The notes beneath the pieces were generated by a model. The model was not told the origin of the DNA, searched no databases, and saw only the letters and a list, made by a program, of their open reading frames with translations. This document shows positions 19,201 through 30,041 of a stretch of DNA of 64,000 bases, in pieces. This DNA is from Pandoraea anhela (GTDB lineage Bacteria; Pseudomonadota; Gammaproteobacteria; Burkholderiales; Burkholderiaceae). Each line of letters opens with the position of its first letter. Position 1 is the stretch's first letter. The position numbers were made by a program, and so were the translations under genes. The DNA is taken from NCBI RefSeq assembly GCF_902459655.1, contig NZ_CABPSB010000002.1, positions 62,001 to 126,000 on the forward strand. The letters run 5' to 3'.

Positions 19201-20808
19201 ATGCCGATTCTCGAAAGCAAACTCAACCCGCGCGGCGAAGACTTTGCGCGCAACGCGTCCGCAATGCAGACCGTGGTCGACGAACTGCGTGCGCGCATCG
19301 CGCAACTGGCCGGTGGCGGCGGAGACGCCGCGCGCAAGAAGCACACGGGCCGGGGCAAGCTGCTGCCGCGCGATCGCGTGCAGCAACTGCTCGATCCGGG
19401 CTCGCCGTTTCTCGAACTCTCGCCATTGGCGGCGACCGGCATGTACCACGACGAAGCACCGGGCGCAGGCATCATCACGGGGATCGGGCGCGTGTCCGGC
19501 CAGGAATGCGTGATCGTGTGCAACGACGCCACGGTCAAGGGCGGCACGTACTATCCGATGACGGTCAAGAAGCACCTGCGCGCCCAGGAGATCGCCGAGC
19601 AGAACCATCTGCCGTGCATCTATCTGGTCGACTCCGGCGGCGCGAACCTGCCGAATCAGGACGACGTTTTCCCCGATCGCGATCACTTCGGCCGCATCTT
19701 CTACAACCAGGCGCAGATGTCCGCCCAGGGCATTCCGCAGATCGCAGTAGTGATGGGATCGTGCACGGCGGGCGGTGCGTATGTGCCCGCGATGAGCGAC
19801 GAATCGATCATCGTCAAGGAGCAAGGCACGATCTTCCTCGGTGGCCCGCCGCTGGTGAAGGCTGCCACCGGTGAAGAAGTGAGCGCCGAAGACCTCGGCG
19901 GTGCAGACGTCCACACGCGTTTGTCGGGCGTGGCCGATCACTTTGCGCAAAACGACGCGCACGCGCTGTCGATCGCGCGCAGCATCGCAGCGAACCTGAA
20001 TCGCCGCAAGCCGGCGAGCGTCGCCGTGAAGCCGCCGGTCGAGCCGAAGTACGACGCGCGCGAACTGTATGGCGTGATCCCCGCCGACACGAAGAAACCG
20101 TTCGACGTGCGCGAAGTGATCGCGCGTCTGGTCGACGGCTCCGAATTCGACGAGTTCAAGGCGCGCTACGGCGCCACGCTCGTGTGCGGCTTCGCGCACC
20201 TGTGGGGCTATCCGGTGGGCATCGTCGCGAACAACGGCATTCTGTTTTCCGAGTCCGCGCAAAAGGGCGCGCACTTCATCGAACTGTGCTGTCAGCGCAA
20301 GATCCCGCTGATCTTCTTGCAAAACATCACCGGCTTCATGGTCGGGCGCAAGTACGAGAACGAAGGCATCGCCAAGCACGGCGCGAAGATGGTGACGGCC
20401 GTGGCGACGGCGAACGTGCCGAAGTTCACGGTCATCATCGGCGGGTCGTTCGGCGCAGGCAACTACGGCATGTGCGGTCGCGCCTACTCGCCGCGCTTCC
20501 TGTGGATGTGGCCCAACGCGCGCATCTCGGTGATGGGCGGCGAACAGGCGGCGTCGGTGCTCGCAACGGTCAAGCGCGATGGCATCGAAAGCAAGGGCGG
20601 CCAGTGGAGCGCCGAGGAGGAGGACGCCTTCAAGCAGCCGATCCGCGACCAGTACGAGCGTCAGGGTCATCCGTTTTATGCGAGCGCCCGACTGTGGGAC
20701 GACGGCGTGATCGACCCGGCCGACACCCGTACCGTACTCGGCCTCGGTCTTTCCGCCGCCCTCAACGCGCCGATTCCGGAAACACGCTTCGGCCTGTTCC
20801 GCATGTAA
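19201..20808 (+). CDS. liuB: Methylcrotonyl-CoA carboxylase carboxyltransferase (beta) subunit
   Basis: A 535-residue carboxyltransferase that transfers CO2 from carboxybiotin on LiuD to 3-methylcrotonyl-CoA. It has the two crotonase-like halves. The acyl-CoA side includes '[16 protein letters not shown]' and '[20 protein letters not shown]'; the biotin side includes '[20 protein letters not shown]' and '[16 protein letters not shown]'. The end 'TRFGLFRM' is typical of MCC beta. The start at 19201 gives the family N-terminus; the longer frame overlaps the ychJ-like gene. Confidence 0.96.
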   Translation: MPILESKLNPRGEDFARNASAMQTVVDELRARIAQLAGGGGDAARKKHTGRGKLLPRDRVQQLLDPGSPFLELSPLAATGMYHDEAPGAGIITGIGRVSGQECVIVCNDATVKGGTYYPMTVKKHLRAQEIAEQNHLPCIYLVDSGGANLPNQDDVFPDRDHFGRIFYNQAQMSAQGIPQIAVVMGSCTAGGAYVPAMSDESIIVKEQGTIFLGGPPLVKAATGEEVSAEDLGGADVHTRLSGVADHFAQNDAHALSIARSIAANLNRRKPASVAVKPPVEPKYDARELYGVIPADTKKPFDVREVIARLVDGSEFDEFKARYGATLVCGFAHLWGYPVGIVANNGILFSESAQKGAHFIELCCQRKIPLIFLQNITGFMVGRKYENEGIAKHGAKMVTAVATANVPKFTVIIGGSFGAGNYGMCGRAYSPRFLWMWPNARISVMGGEQAASVLATVKRDGIESKGGQWSAEEEDAFKQPIRDQYERQGHPFYASARLWDDGVIDPADTRTVLGLGLSAALNAPIPETRFGLFRM

Positions 20809-20860
20809 GCGCACGCGCGCCCCGACGCCCCGTAGCCCAGGCCACTCAAGGAATTTCGTC

Positions 20861-21652
20861 ATGAATCTCGCAACGCTCAAGCTCAGTGTCGACGCCCATG
20901 TCGCGACCGTCACGCTCAACCGACCCGACGTGCGCAACGCGTTCAACGAAACCGTCATCGAAGAACTGACGGGCACGTTTCGCGCGCTGGCCACGAACGA
21001 CGACGTACGTGCCATCGTGCTCGCCGCCGAAGGCGTGGCGTTCTGCGCCGGCGCCGATCTGAACTGGATGAAGAAGATGGCCGGCTACTCGGACGCCGAG
21101 AACCGCGCCGACGCGATGATGCTTGCCGTCATGCTCAACACGATCTACCACTGCCCGAAGCCGGTGATCGCGCGTGTGCAAGGCGATACCTACGCGGGTG
21201 GCGTGGGACTCACAGCGGTGGCCGACGTCGTCGTCGCCGTCGACGGGGCGCACTTCTGCCTGTCGGAGGCCAAGCTCGGCCTGATTCCCGCCACCATCGG
21301 CCCGTACGTGATTCGCGCGCTTGGCGAGCAGGCATCGCGTCGCTACTTCGTGACGGCCGAACGCTTCACGGCAGCCACGGCGCAACGTCTCGGGCTAGTG
21401 CACGAAGTCGTCGCCGCCGAGGCGCTCGACAGCACGGTGAACGCCCTGGCCAAGGCGCTCGTGGACAACAGCCCGAACGCCGTCAGGGAGTGCAAACGCC
21501 TCGTGCATGACTTCGCTGGACGTGCCATCGATGAGGCCGCCATTGCCGACACGGCCGATCGCATCGCGAAAATCCGCGCGTCGGCGGAAGGCCGCGAGGG
21601 CGTGCGCTCGTTCCTGGAGAAGCGTTCGCCGGCCTGGCGCGACGCTTCCTGA
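20861..21652 (+). CDS. liuC: Enoyl-CoA hydratase, methylglutaconyl-CoA hydratase
   Basis: A 263-residue crotonase-family enzyme. It has the oxyanion-hole motif 'FCAGADLNWMKKMAGY' and the second part 'QGDTYAGGVGLTAVADVVVA' in outline; 'CLSEAKLGLIPATIGPYVIRALG' carries the catalytic Glu. The 'DLNWMKKMA' pattern is typical of methylglutaconyl-CoA hydratases, which hydrate 3-methylglutaconyl-CoA to HMG-CoA. It starts 52 bases after liuB with an AAGGAATT ribosome-binding region. Confidence 0.93.
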   Translation: MNLATLKLSVDAHVATVTLNRPDVRNAFNETVIEELTGTFRALATNDDVRAIVLAAEGVAFCAGADLNWMKKMAGYSDAENRADAMMLAVMLNTIYHCPKPVIARVQGDTYAGGVGLTAVADVVVAVDGAHFCLSEAKLGLIPATIGPYVIRALGEQASRRYFVTAERFTAATAQRLGLVHEVVAAEALDSTVNALAKALVDNSPNAVRECKRLVHDFAGRAIDEAAIADTADRIAKIRASAEGREGVRSFLEKRSPAWRDAS

Positions 21653-22035
21653 ACCCGCCGCCGGCCCCGGTTCGCATCGGGTCCCGTATCGGCACGCGCG
21701 GTCGATCTCGTTAGCGACGCTTATGGACGGCTACCGACGGTTATCGGTTACAAAATTTTTTTGGAAGGGGTGACGGCGGAGATGCCGCAACGTTACCGGC
21801 GAGATTTGCGAACTTGTCGATAACGTCTCTTTACGTCTCACAAAACAGCGATTTTTCGCATCAATTCCGCCTATTGCCCTGCCAAATTGCTTTGCCTACC
21901 ATGCGCCCATCCCCCACCTCCGGCCACGTGCAGCAGCCCGCAGTTCCCTGCACCGCACAGGCCAGCCGGACGAGCGACGTGCCGAGCGCGCGTTGTGACG
22001 AACGTTGCGAGTCACGGCCCTCCAAGGAGTCAACG
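21653..22035. other. Intergenic, presumed bio promoter region
   Basis: A 383-base AT-richer gap between liuC and bioA. It holds GGTTACAAAATTTTTTT near 21744-21760 and TTGTCGATAA near 21814. These loosely resemble single halves of biotin-operator sequences, but no convincing inverted repeat is present. It most likely contains the bioA promoter. Confidence 0.4.
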
Positions 22036-23457
22036 ATGGACGCTTCCCTGCGCCCTAACTTCGCTGCCGGCGCCGCTGCCGAATCCGGACACCGCGGCAA
22101 CCCCGGCGACCTTGCCGCGCGCAGTTTGCGGCAGGTCTGGCATCCCTGTACGCAGATGAAGCAACAGGCAACGCTACCCCTCGTCGCGCTGTCGCACGGC
22201 GAGGGGCCCTGGCTCGTCGATACCGATGGCGAGCGCTACCTCGATGCGATCAGCTCGTGGTGGGTCAATCTGTTCGGCCATGCGAACCCGCGCATCAATG
22301 CGGCGCTGGTCGATCAGTTGGGCCGCCTCGAACACGCCATGCTCGCCGGGTTCACGCACGAGCCGGTCGTCTCACTGGCCGAACGGCTGTCGGCATTGAC
22401 CGGCGGCGTGCTCGGCCATGCCTTCTTTGCCTCCGACGGGGCTTCCGCCGTCGAGATCGCGCTGAAGATGAGCTTCCACGCGTGGCGCAATCGAGGCCAT
22501 GCGCATAAGCGCGAATTCGTGTGTGTGCGTCACGGCTATCACGGCGAGACGCTCGGCGCGCTCGCCGTGACCGACGTCGCCCTGTTTCGCGACGCCTACG
22601 ACCCGCTGCTGCGTCACGCGCATGTCGTGGCGTCGCCGGACGCACGTCAGGCGCGCGACGGCGAGCGTGCGGTCGATGTCGCCCGTCGCGCAGCGGCGCA
22701 ACTCGATGCGCTGCTCGCCGAGCGGGAAGGACGCATCGCCGCCGTCATCGTCGAGCCGCTCGTGCAATGTGCCGCGGGCATGGCGATGCACGACCCGGAA
22801 TACCTGCGCCTCGTTCGTGCGCTGTGCGACAAGTACGACGCCCACATGATCGCCGACGAAATCGCCGTCGGTTGCGGCCGCACAGGTACATTCTTCGCGA
22901 GCGAGCAGGCCGGCATCTGGCCCGACCTGCTTACGCTGTCCAAAGGCATCAGCGGCGGCTATCTGCCGCTCTCGCTGGTACTTTCGCGCGACGCGATCTA
23001 CGACGCCTTCTACGACGACGACACCGCGCGCGGCTTCCTGCACTCGCACTCGTACACCGGCAATCCGCTGGCGTGCCGCGCTGCGCTGGCCACGCTCGAC
23101 ATCTTCGCCGACGACGACGTACTCGCCGCCAACGCCGTGCGCGCCGCACGCCTCACGCAAGCGCTCGCGCCGCTCGCCGACGATCCGCGCGCGAAGCACT
23201 TCCGTCATCGCGGCATGATCTGGGCCTTCGACGCCGTGTTGCCGGATGCACAAGGGGCCGCGGGCGCGTTCGCGAAGCGCTTCTATACGGAAGCCCGCGC
23301 GCGCGGCGTGCTGCTGCGTCCCATCGGCGCGACGGTATATCTGATGCCGCCGTATGTTCTCGACGACGGCGCCATCGACTGGCTGGCCGCGCAAACCCTC
23401 GCGGCATTCGACGCCGCCATGCAATCCATCGGCGCCGGCAAGGAGGTGACACCATGA
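22036..23457 (+). CDS. bioA: Adenosylmethionine--8-amino-7-oxononanoate aminotransferase
   Basis: A 473-residue class III PLP aminotransferase that converts KAPA to DAPA in biotin synthesis using S-adenosylmethionine as amino donor. Marks are '[16 protein letters not shown]', '[17 protein letters not shown]', '[17 protein letters not shown]' with the PLP-contacting Asp, and the PLP lysine in '[15 protein letters not shown]'. The start at 22036 has an AAGGAG site at 22024-22029. The stop overlaps the bioF start (ATGA), which indicates translational coupling. Confidence 0.96.
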   Translation: MDASLRPNFAAGAAAESGHRGNPGDLAARSLRQVWHPCTQMKQQATLPLVALSHGEGPWLVDTDGERYLDAISSWWVNLFGHANPRINAALVDQLGRLEHAMLAGFTHEPVVSLAERLSALTGGVLGHAFFASDGASAVEIALKMSFHAWRNRGHAHKREFVCVRHGYHGETLGALAVTDVALFRDAYDPLLRHAHVVASPDARQARDGERAVDVARRAAAQLDALLAEREGRIAAVIVEPLVQCAAGMAMHDPEYLRLVRALCDKYDAHMIADEIAVGCGRTGTFFASEQAGIWPDLLTLSKGISGGYLPLSLVLSRDAIYDAFYDDDTARGFLHSHSYTGNPLACRAALATLDIFADDDVLAANAVRAARLTQALAPLADDPRAKHFRHRGMIWAFDAVLPDAQGAAGAFAKRFYTEARARGVLLRPIGATVYLMPPYVLDDGAIDWLAAQTLAAFDAAMQSIGAGKEVTP

Positions 23458-24662
23458 CGCATCATCCCTTGCTCGATCGCCTCGACGCCGGACTCGCGGA
23501 CATCGACCGCCAGCATCTGCGCCGTCGTCATCGCGTGGTGTCGACGCCATGTCGTCCGCATGTGGAGGCCGACGGCCGCGCGGTCCTCGCCTTCGCCAGC
23601 AACGATTATCTAGGCCTCGCCGCGCATTCCCGGGTCGTCGATGCGCTCGTCGAAGGTGCGCTGCTCTATGGCGCCGGCAGCGGCGCGTCGCACCTGATCA
23701 GCGGCCACTCGACGGCGCACGCGGCACTCGAGGACGCACTCGCCGAATTCATGTCACCGCACCTGGTCGAGGCCCGTGCGCTGTACTTCTGCACTGGCTA
23801 CATGGCCAATCTGGCGACGATCTCGGCGCTCGCCACCAAAGACGCCGAGATCTTCTCCGAAGCGCTCAACCATGCGTCGCTGATCGACGGCGCGCGTCTG
23901 TCGCGGGCGCGCACCCACGTCTACCCGCACGGTGACGTCGAGGCGCTCGCGGCGCTGCTCGAAGCGAGCACCGCCGAGACCAAACTGATCGTCACCGACG
24001 GCGTGTTCTCGATGGACGGCGACATCGCGCCGCTGCCGGCATTGCTCGCGCTCGCGGAGCGTCATGACGCGTGGCTGATCGTGGACGATGCGCATGGATT
24101 CGGCGTCGTCGGCGAGAACGGACGCGGCGTGTTCGAGCACTTCGACATGCGCTCGCCCAACCTCGTCATCATCGGCACGCTCGGCAAGGCGGCCGGCGTG
24201 GGCGGTGCGTTCGTCGCGGCGAACCGCCGTGTCGTCGAATGGCTGATCAACCGGGCGCGGCCGTACATCTTCACGACAGCGGCAGCGCCGTCGCAGGCGC
24301 ATGCGCTGCTCACGAGCCTGAAGATCATCGCAGGCGACGAAGGCCGTCAGCGTCGCGCGACGTTGCAGGCGCGGATCGCGCAGTTGCGCGACTCGCTCAC
24401 GCTCACGCACTGGCGTCACATGGTCTCACCCACGGGCGTACAACCGATCATCCTCGGCGAGAACGCCGCCGCACTTCACGCGCAAGCGGGGCTGGCCGAG
24501 GCCGGCCTGTGGGTGCCGGCGATCCGCCCGCCGACGGTAGCGCCGGGCACCTCGCGTCTGCGCGTCACGCTAAGCGCCGCGCACACGGCCGACGACGTCG
24601 CACGCCTGACCCGCGCCATCAACCAACTCGACCGGGACTGGACGGAGCACGCACATGACTGA
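23454..24662 (+). CDS. bioF: 8-amino-7-oxononanoate synthase
   Basis: A 402-residue alpha-oxoamine synthase that condenses pimeloyl thioester with alanine to form KAPA. Marks are '[12 protein letters not shown]', '[12 protein letters not shown]', '[16 protein letters not shown]' and the PLP lysine in '[14 protein letters not shown]'. The ATG at 23454 overlaps the bioA stop by four bases and sits behind an AAGGAGG sequence in the bioA tail. The 3' end overlaps bioD by 8 bases, so the bio genes form a tight operon. Confidence 0.96.
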   Translation: MTHHPLLDRLDAGLADIDRQHLRRRHRVVSTPCRPHVEADGRAVLAFASNDYLGLAAHSRVVDALVEGALLYGAGSGASHLISGHSTAHAALEDALAEFMSPHLVEARALYFCTGYMANLATISALATKDAEIFSEALNHASLIDGARLSRARTHVYPHGDVEALAALLEASTAETKLIVTDGVFSMDGDIAPLPALLALAERHDAWLIVDDAHGFGVVGENGRGVFEHFDMRSPNLVIIGTLGKAAGVGGAFVAANRRVVEWLINRARPYIFTTAAAPSQAHALLTSLKIIAGDEGRQRRATLQARIAQLRDSLTLTHWRHMVSPTGVQPIILGENAAALHAQAGLAEAGLWVPAIRPPTVAPGTSRLRVTLSAAHTADDVARLTRAINQLDRDWTEHAHD

Positions 24663-25449
24663 TCGGAACCTCAATCTCCACGCGCCCGCCGAGCGCGCCG
24701 CGTCCGCGCGTCACGCGTTCTTCGTCACCGGCACCGACACCGAGATCGGCAAGACGCTCGTCTCGTCGGCGCTGCTGCATGCGGCGGCCCGTCGCGGGCT
24801 GGTATGCGCCGGGCTGAAGTCGGTGGCCGCCGGCGCGTCGGAACACAACGGGCGCTTCGTGAACGAAGACGTCGAACAGTTGCATCAGGCCAGCAATCTG
24901 AAGCTACCGGACGACTGGTATTGCCCGTATGTGCTCAAAGACGCCACGGCGCCGCACATCGCCGCCGCAGCCGAAGGTATTGCGCTCGATTGCAGCGTGA
25001 TCCGCGCCGGCTACGCGCGGGTGGCGGCGCGCGCCGAACTGGTGATCGTCGAAGGCGTCGGTGGCTTTCGTGTGCCGCTCGGCCCCGACGCGAGTGCGCC
25101 GGACACTGCCGATCTCGCGCGTCAGCTCGGCCTGCCGGTCATCCTTGTCGTAGGCCTGCGCCTGGGGTGCATCAGCCATGCGCTGCTCACCGCCGAGGCA
25201 ATCGCGTCGCGCGGTCTGACGCTCGCCGGCTGGGTGGCGAATCACGTCGACCCGGACATGCGGCACGTGGATGCGAACATCGACGCGATCGCCGCGCGAC
25301 TGAGTGCACCGCTGCTCGGGCGCGTGCCGCATCTGCCGCATCCCGATGCCGCCACGGCCTCCGGCTATCTCGACATCGCGCCGCTCGTCGACGCGGCGCC
25401 GCACCACGCCGCGCCCTCGCTCGCGGCGCGGCCACACACGGCGCCCTGA
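24655..25449 (+). CDS. bioD: Dethiobiotin synthetase
   Basis: A 264-residue ATP-dependent carboxylase that closes the ureido ring of dethiobiotin. The P-loop is '[20 protein letters not shown]', the second motif 'GLKSVAAG' carries a catalytic Lys, and '[11 protein letters not shown]' is the third conserved block. The usual GTDTxxGKT signature is intact. The gene overlaps bioF by 8 bases. The C-terminal 20 residues are Ala/His-rich and probably unstructured. Confidence 0.95.
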   Translation: MTDRNLNLHAPAERAASARHAFFVTGTDTEIGKTLVSSALLHAAARRGLVCAGLKSVAAGASEHNGRFVNEDVEQLHQASNLKLPDDWYCPYVLKDATAPHIAAAAEGIALDCSVIRAGYARVAARAELVIVEGVGGFRVPLGPDASAPDTADLARQLGLPVILVVGLRLGCISHALLTAEAIASRGLTLAGWVANHVDPDMRHVDANIDAIAARLSAPLLGRVPHLPHPDAATASGYLDIAPLVDAAPHHAAPSLAARPHTAP

Positions 25450-25519
25450 CCTCGCAGATCGCATTGGCCCCCTTCGCACCGCACCATCACCGAACACACA
25501 GCACTCAAGGAATCGCACC

Positions 25520-26593
25520 ATGCAAGTTCACGCCCACACCGCCGCTCACGGACATGACGAAGCCCTGCGCCGTAATGAGACGCCCTGGACCGTCGCCGAC
25601 ATCGAGGCGTTGTTCGCCCTGCCGTTCAACGATCTGATTTTCCGTGCGCAGCAAGTGCATCGCGAGCACTTCGACGCCAACGCCGTGCAACTCTCGACGC
25701 TGCTCTCGATCAAGACCGGCGGCTGCCCGGAAGACTGCGCCTACTGCCCCCAGTCGGCACGCTACGACACCGGCGTGGAAGCGGAGAAGCTCATGCCCGT
25801 CGAGGAAGTCGTGGCCGCCGCCCAGCGCGCCAAGGACGCCGGTGCGACCCGCTTCTGCATGGGCGCCGCGTGGCGCAGCCCGAAGCCGCATCAGGTCGAC
25901 GCCGTGGGCGAAATGGTGCGCAGCGTGAAGGCGCTCGGCCTGGAGACGTGCGTGACGCTCGGCATGCTGCGCGACGGTCAGGCCCAGCAACTACGCGACG
26001 CCGGCCTCGACTACTACAACCATAACCTCGACACGTCGCCCGAGTTTTACGGCCAGATCATCACCACGCGCACGTATCAGGATCGTCTGGACACGCTCGC
26101 CCGCGTGCGCGACGCCGGCCTCAAGGTGTGCTGCGGCGGCATCGTCGGCCTCGGCGAGACGCGTCGCGAGCGTGCCGGCCTGATCGCACAACTCGCGAAC
26201 ATGTCGCCGTACCCGGAGTCGGTGCCCATCAACAATCTGATGAAAGTCGAGGGCACGCCGCTCGAAAACAACGAGACGGTGGATCCGTTCGATTTCGTGC
26301 GCATGATCGCCGTGGCGCGCATCACGATGCCGCGCGCCATGGTGCGCCTGTCGGCCGGCCGCGAGATGATGGACGACGCGCTGCAATCGCTGTGCTTCCT
26401 CGCCGGCGCGAACTCGATGTTCTACGGCGAGAAGCTGCTCGTGACGCAGAACCCGCAGGCCGAACACGACCGCGCGCTGCTCGCGCGTCTGGGCATGCGT
26501 ACGTCGACCGAGGAGAAGCTCGGTGTGGAAAACACCGCGAGTCCCGGCGGCGCGCGCGAGTGCGACGCCCTCAAGCCCTGCGCGACACACTGA
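25520..26593 (+). CDS. bioB: Biotin synthase
   Basis: A 357-residue radical-SAM enzyme that inserts sulfur into dethiobiotin. The 4Fe-4S cluster ligands are C69, C73 and C76 in '[11 protein letters not shown]'. Further conserved blocks are '[11 protein letters not shown]', '[11 protein letters not shown]', '[13 protein letters not shown]' and '[15 protein letters not shown]', which include 2Fe-2S cluster Cys residues, and 'SAGREMMDD'. The start at 25520 follows a CAAGGA site; longer in-frame starts lie inside bioD. It is the last biotin gene, with liuD 214 bases downstream. Confidence 0.97.
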   Translation: MQVHAHTAAHGHDEALRRNETPWTVADIEALFALPFNDLIFRAQQVHREHFDANAVQLSTLLSIKTGGCPEDCAYCPQSARYDTGVEAEKLMPVEEVVAAAQRAKDAGATRFCMGAAWRSPKPHQVDAVGEMVRSVKALGLETCVTLGMLRDGQAQQLRDAGLDYYNHNLDTSPEFYGQIITTRTYQDRLDTLARVRDAGLKVCCGGIVGLGETRRERAGLIAQLANMSPYPESVPINNLMKVEGTPLENNETVDPFDFVRMIAVARITMPRAMVRLSAGREMMDDALQSLCFLAGANSMFYGEKLLVTQNPQAEHDRALLARLGMRTSTEEKLGVENTASPGGARECDALKPCATH

Positions 26594-26807
26594 GCGCAGG
26601 GCAGGGTCGCCGGCGTGCACGCATAGCAGGGAAGGATAGAAAGACGAAAGGATTGAGCGCCGCCGCAGCGACGACATCGCGCAAGACGATTCGCTGTAGC
26701 GGTCAGGCTGAATAGCAAAGAGAATGGCGCGAGTGCGTCGACTTTCCGTCACAAGCGGAATCGTCGACAGCGAGCGCCGCCCAAATCGATCATTTTCCGG
26801 AGGCAAT

Positions 26808-28829
26808 ATGTTCGACAAGATCCTCATCGCCAACCGTGGCGAAATCGCCTGCCGTGTCGCGGCGACGGCCGCACGGCTGGGCATTCGCACGGTGGCCGTC
26901 TATTCCGACGCCGACGCGCATGCCAAGCACGTCGCCGTATGCGACGAAGCCGTACATGTCGGCGGCGCCGCCGCGCGCGACAGCTATCTGCGCATCGACG
27001 CCATCATCGACGCCGCCAAGGCCACCGGCGCACAGGCCATCCACCCGGGCTACGGTTTCCTGTCCGAGAACGAAGCGTTTGCCGCCGCGTGCCACGAGGC
27101 CGGCATCGTCTTCATCGGCCCGCCGGTCGCCGCCATCCATGCAATGGGCAGCAAGAGCGCGGCAAAGACGCTCATGGAAGGCGCCGCCGTGCCGCTGGTG
27201 CCGGGCTACCACGGCGACAATCAGGAGGCGGAATTCCTGCACGCGCGCGCCGACGAGATCGGCTACCCCGTGCTGCTCAAGGCCAGCGCAGGCGGTGGCG
27301 GCAAGGGCATGCGCGTGGTGGAGCACAGCGACGCCTTTCGCGCCGCACTCGCGTCGTGCCAGCGCGAAGCCGCCAGCAGCTTCGGTGACGAACGCGTGCT
27401 GGTGGAGAAGTATCTGACGCGTCCGCGTCACATCGAGATTCAGGTGTTCGCCGACACGCACGGCAACTGCGTCTATCTGTTCGAGCGCGACTGTTCGGTG
27501 CAGCGCCGCCACCAGAAGGTGCTGGAAGAGGCCCCTGCGCCGGGCATGACCGAAGCGCGCCGGCGCGCGATGGGCGAAGCGGCCTGCAATGCCGCGCGTG
27601 CCGTGGGCTACGTGGGCGCGGGCACGGTCGAGTTCATCGCAAACCAGGACGGCTCGTTCTACTTCATGGAGATGAACACGCGCCTTCAGGTGGAACACCC
27701 CGTCACCGAGATGATTACCGGTCTCGATCTGGTGGAGTGGCAACTGCGCGTGGCCGCCGGTGAAGTGCTGCCGCGCAGGCAAGAGGAATTGCGCATTCAC
27801 GGGCATGCGCTCGAAGCGCGTATCTACGCCGAAAATCCGGATAACAACTTTCTGCCGTCGACGGGCACGCTGTCGACGCTGCGCCCCCCGGCCGCGGTGC
27901 AGTTCGATATCGGCAGCGCGGCGTCTCCGGCCGCCGTGCGCATCGACTCGGGCGTACGCGAAGGCGACACCATCTCGCCGTTCTACGACCCGATGATCGC
28001 GAAGCTGATTGTGTGGGGGCAGGACCGCGACGAAGCGCTCGCCCGTATGCGTCGTGCGCTGGGTCAGTACCGGGTGGTGGGCGTGCAGACGAACATCGCG
28101 TTCCTCGGCCGCCTCGTCGCCAGCGAACCGTTCGCCGGCGCGGATCTGGACACGGGCCTCATCGAGCGCCACCGCGATACGCTCTTCCCGGCGACCGCGC
28201 CGGTGCCCGCCACGGCGCTGGCACTGGCCGTGGCCGCGCAACTCGGGCGCGAGACCGTCGTCGGCCTGCGCAAGTATCAGGACAGCGTCGACCGTTATTC
28301 GCCGTGGCAATTGGCGACCGGCTGGCGTCTGAACGGTGACTATCGCCGAACGCTGTCGTTCGATCATGGTGAGACGCGTCTGGACGTCGTGCTCACGAGC
28401 AACGCGCAGGCCAGCACGCTCACGGTCGACGGGCAGACGTATCCGTATCGCTACGCACACGACGCGGGGGTGTATCGCGTGACGCTCGGCGAGCACCGCG
28501 TTCAGGGACATGTGGACTTCGAGCACGAGACGGCGCACGTCTTCGCCGACGCGCAGTCGTGGACGCTGCGCTGGCACGACCCGCTCGCGCAGGCCGGCGC
28601 GCAGGAAGGCGGTGAGGGTCGTCTGACCGCGCCGATGCCGGGCAAGGTCATCGCCGTGCTCGCGGACGTCGGTTCGAAGGTCGAGAAAGGCGCGCCGCTG
28701 CTGGTGATGGAGGCGATGAAAATGGAACACACCATCAGCGCACCGGCCGACGGTGAGATCGAAGAGGTGCTGTACGCCGTTGGCGATCAGGTGCCGGAAG
28801 GCGCGCAGTTGCTCGCGTTCAAGCGATAA
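26808..28829 (+). CDS. liuD: Methylcrotonyl-CoA carboxylase biotin-containing (alpha) subunit
   Basis: A 673-residue protein. The biotin carboxylase part (residues 1 to about 450) begins '[18 protein letters not shown]' and contains the ATP-grasp motif '[14 protein letters not shown]', '[20 protein letters not shown]' in outline, and '[12 protein letters not shown]'. The C-terminal biotinyl domain has the acceptor lysine K638 in '[10 protein letters not shown]'. With LiuB it carboxylates 3-methylcrotonyl-CoA. A GGAGG site at 26799-26803 supports the start. It is separated from liuB and liuC by the four biotin genes, an unusual split of one enzyme's subunits. Confidence 0.96.
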   Translation: [673 protein letters not shown]

Positions 28830-29003
28830 ACGGCAGGATGGGGGCGATGCGGGAAGTCGCGGTGGTTACGACGCTCGCCCCTTGCTCGCTGCCCCGATCA
28901 TCCTCACCGTCCTGGCCATCCTTACCATCCTCACTTGCCCCCGGCGGTCATCGCAGCATCTGCCGGATGCATGTCGTGCCGTCGGGCATACGACACGCTT
29001 GTG

Positions 29004-29039
29004 GTGCTGTCCGTGCTGTCCGTGCTGTCCGTGCTGTCC
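29004..29039. repeat. 9-bp tandem repeat
   Basis: Four perfect copies of GTGCTGTCC just beyond the 3' end of the AraC-type pseudogene, in the 233-base gap after liuD. No gene is apparent there. Confidence 0.85.
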
Positions 29040-29062
29040 GTTGCGGTCCGTTGGGGTCAGGC

Positions 29063-29859
29063 TCACGCCGTGTCATGCGCCTGCGCGCTCAGGATCACCT
29101 CACGCCGGAACTGCTCGGGCGTGAGTCCGGACTGGCGCGTGAACATCTCGATGAAAGCCGAGGGCGTCGCATAGCCGAGATCGAAGGCGATGGACTTGAC
29201 CGTCCGCCCCGCCTCCAGCGCCTCGATGGCGCGGAAAAAGCGCATGCGCTGACGCCATTGCCCCAACGTCATGCCCAGTTCCGTCAGGCAATGACGCGCG
29301 AACGTGCGCTCCGTCATGGAGACCGTCGACGCCCACGCTTCGACCGTGCGGCTGTCGCCGGGCTCGCTTTGTAGCGCCTCCAGCACGCGTACCAGCGACG
29401 GCGACCTCGCCTGCGGCAAAAAGCGCGGCTCGGCCGGTGCGAGCGCGATCTGGTCGACGAGCACGTGCGCGAGACGCTTGTCGGCGTCCGTCGTCGGACA
29501 TGCCACGCCGCGCTCCGCAAAATCGCACAGGATCGCGCGCAGCAAACCGCTGATGCGCAATGTCGCGGCATGGGCCGGGAGCGCCCCGGCCAGCGAAGCG
29601 TCGATGTACACCGAACGATAGATCACCGCCTCGGCGTTGAAGCTCGCATGCGTGGCCTTCGGCGGCACCCACACGGCGTACTGCGGCGGCGACAGAAACC
29701 GCGCGCCCTCGATTTCGATCTGCATCACCCCACGTAACTGAACGTCCCCCAGTCGTGACGATGCGGCACCCACGCGGTCTGCGCATCGAACTCGTCGTAG
29801 CGGAAGTAGACCGGATAGGGCAACGTCTTGAAGCTCGGCCAGTTGTAACGGACGGTCAT
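29063..29859 (-). pseudogene. AraC-family regulator, frameshifted
   Basis: Two reading frames together make one AraC-type regulator. The N-terminal cupin start ('MTVRYNWPSFKTLPYPVYF' ... 'WVPHRHDWGTFSYV') is read from 29859 and hits a stop at about 29725. The rest ('GVMQIEIEGARFLSPPQYA' ... 'WVPPKATHAS', then two HTH motifs with 'FDLGYATPSAFIEMFTRQSG') continues in the next frame down to 29063. Adding one base in the GGGG tract at 29727-29731, or 3n+1 bases there, would join them. The long open frame from 29896 translates the N-terminal part wrongly. A sequencing error is possible, but the neighbouring gene is also broken. Confidence 0.75.
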
Positions 29860-30041
29860 GGTGGCGGGCGGAAGGCCGACGGTGATCGCTGGGCAATGAG
29901 AAAGCAGCCGCAAAAAACGGCGAAAAGCGGGGAACAGCCGTGCAAAGCGGGGTATGGCGCGAACGGCGTCATCCGCACGCTATCTTACCGTCGCCCGCGC
30001 TCCTCGGCGGAATTGACGCGGGTCGCCGACAGGAGAGCGGC

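Noticed and set aside
21744-21823. Possible biotin repressor (BirA or BioR) operator before bioA
   Set aside because: Only loose half-site likenesses are present and no proper inverted repeat could be built.
26790-28730. A 646-codon minus-strand frame over liuD
   Set aside because: It is the antisense shadow of a conserved carboxylase subunit and has no family resemblance.
29063-29896. Intact 277-residue AraC regulator as given by the single longest frame
   Set aside because: Its first 56 residues are an out-of-frame reading; the proper cupin N-terminus is in another frame, so the gene is frameshifted.
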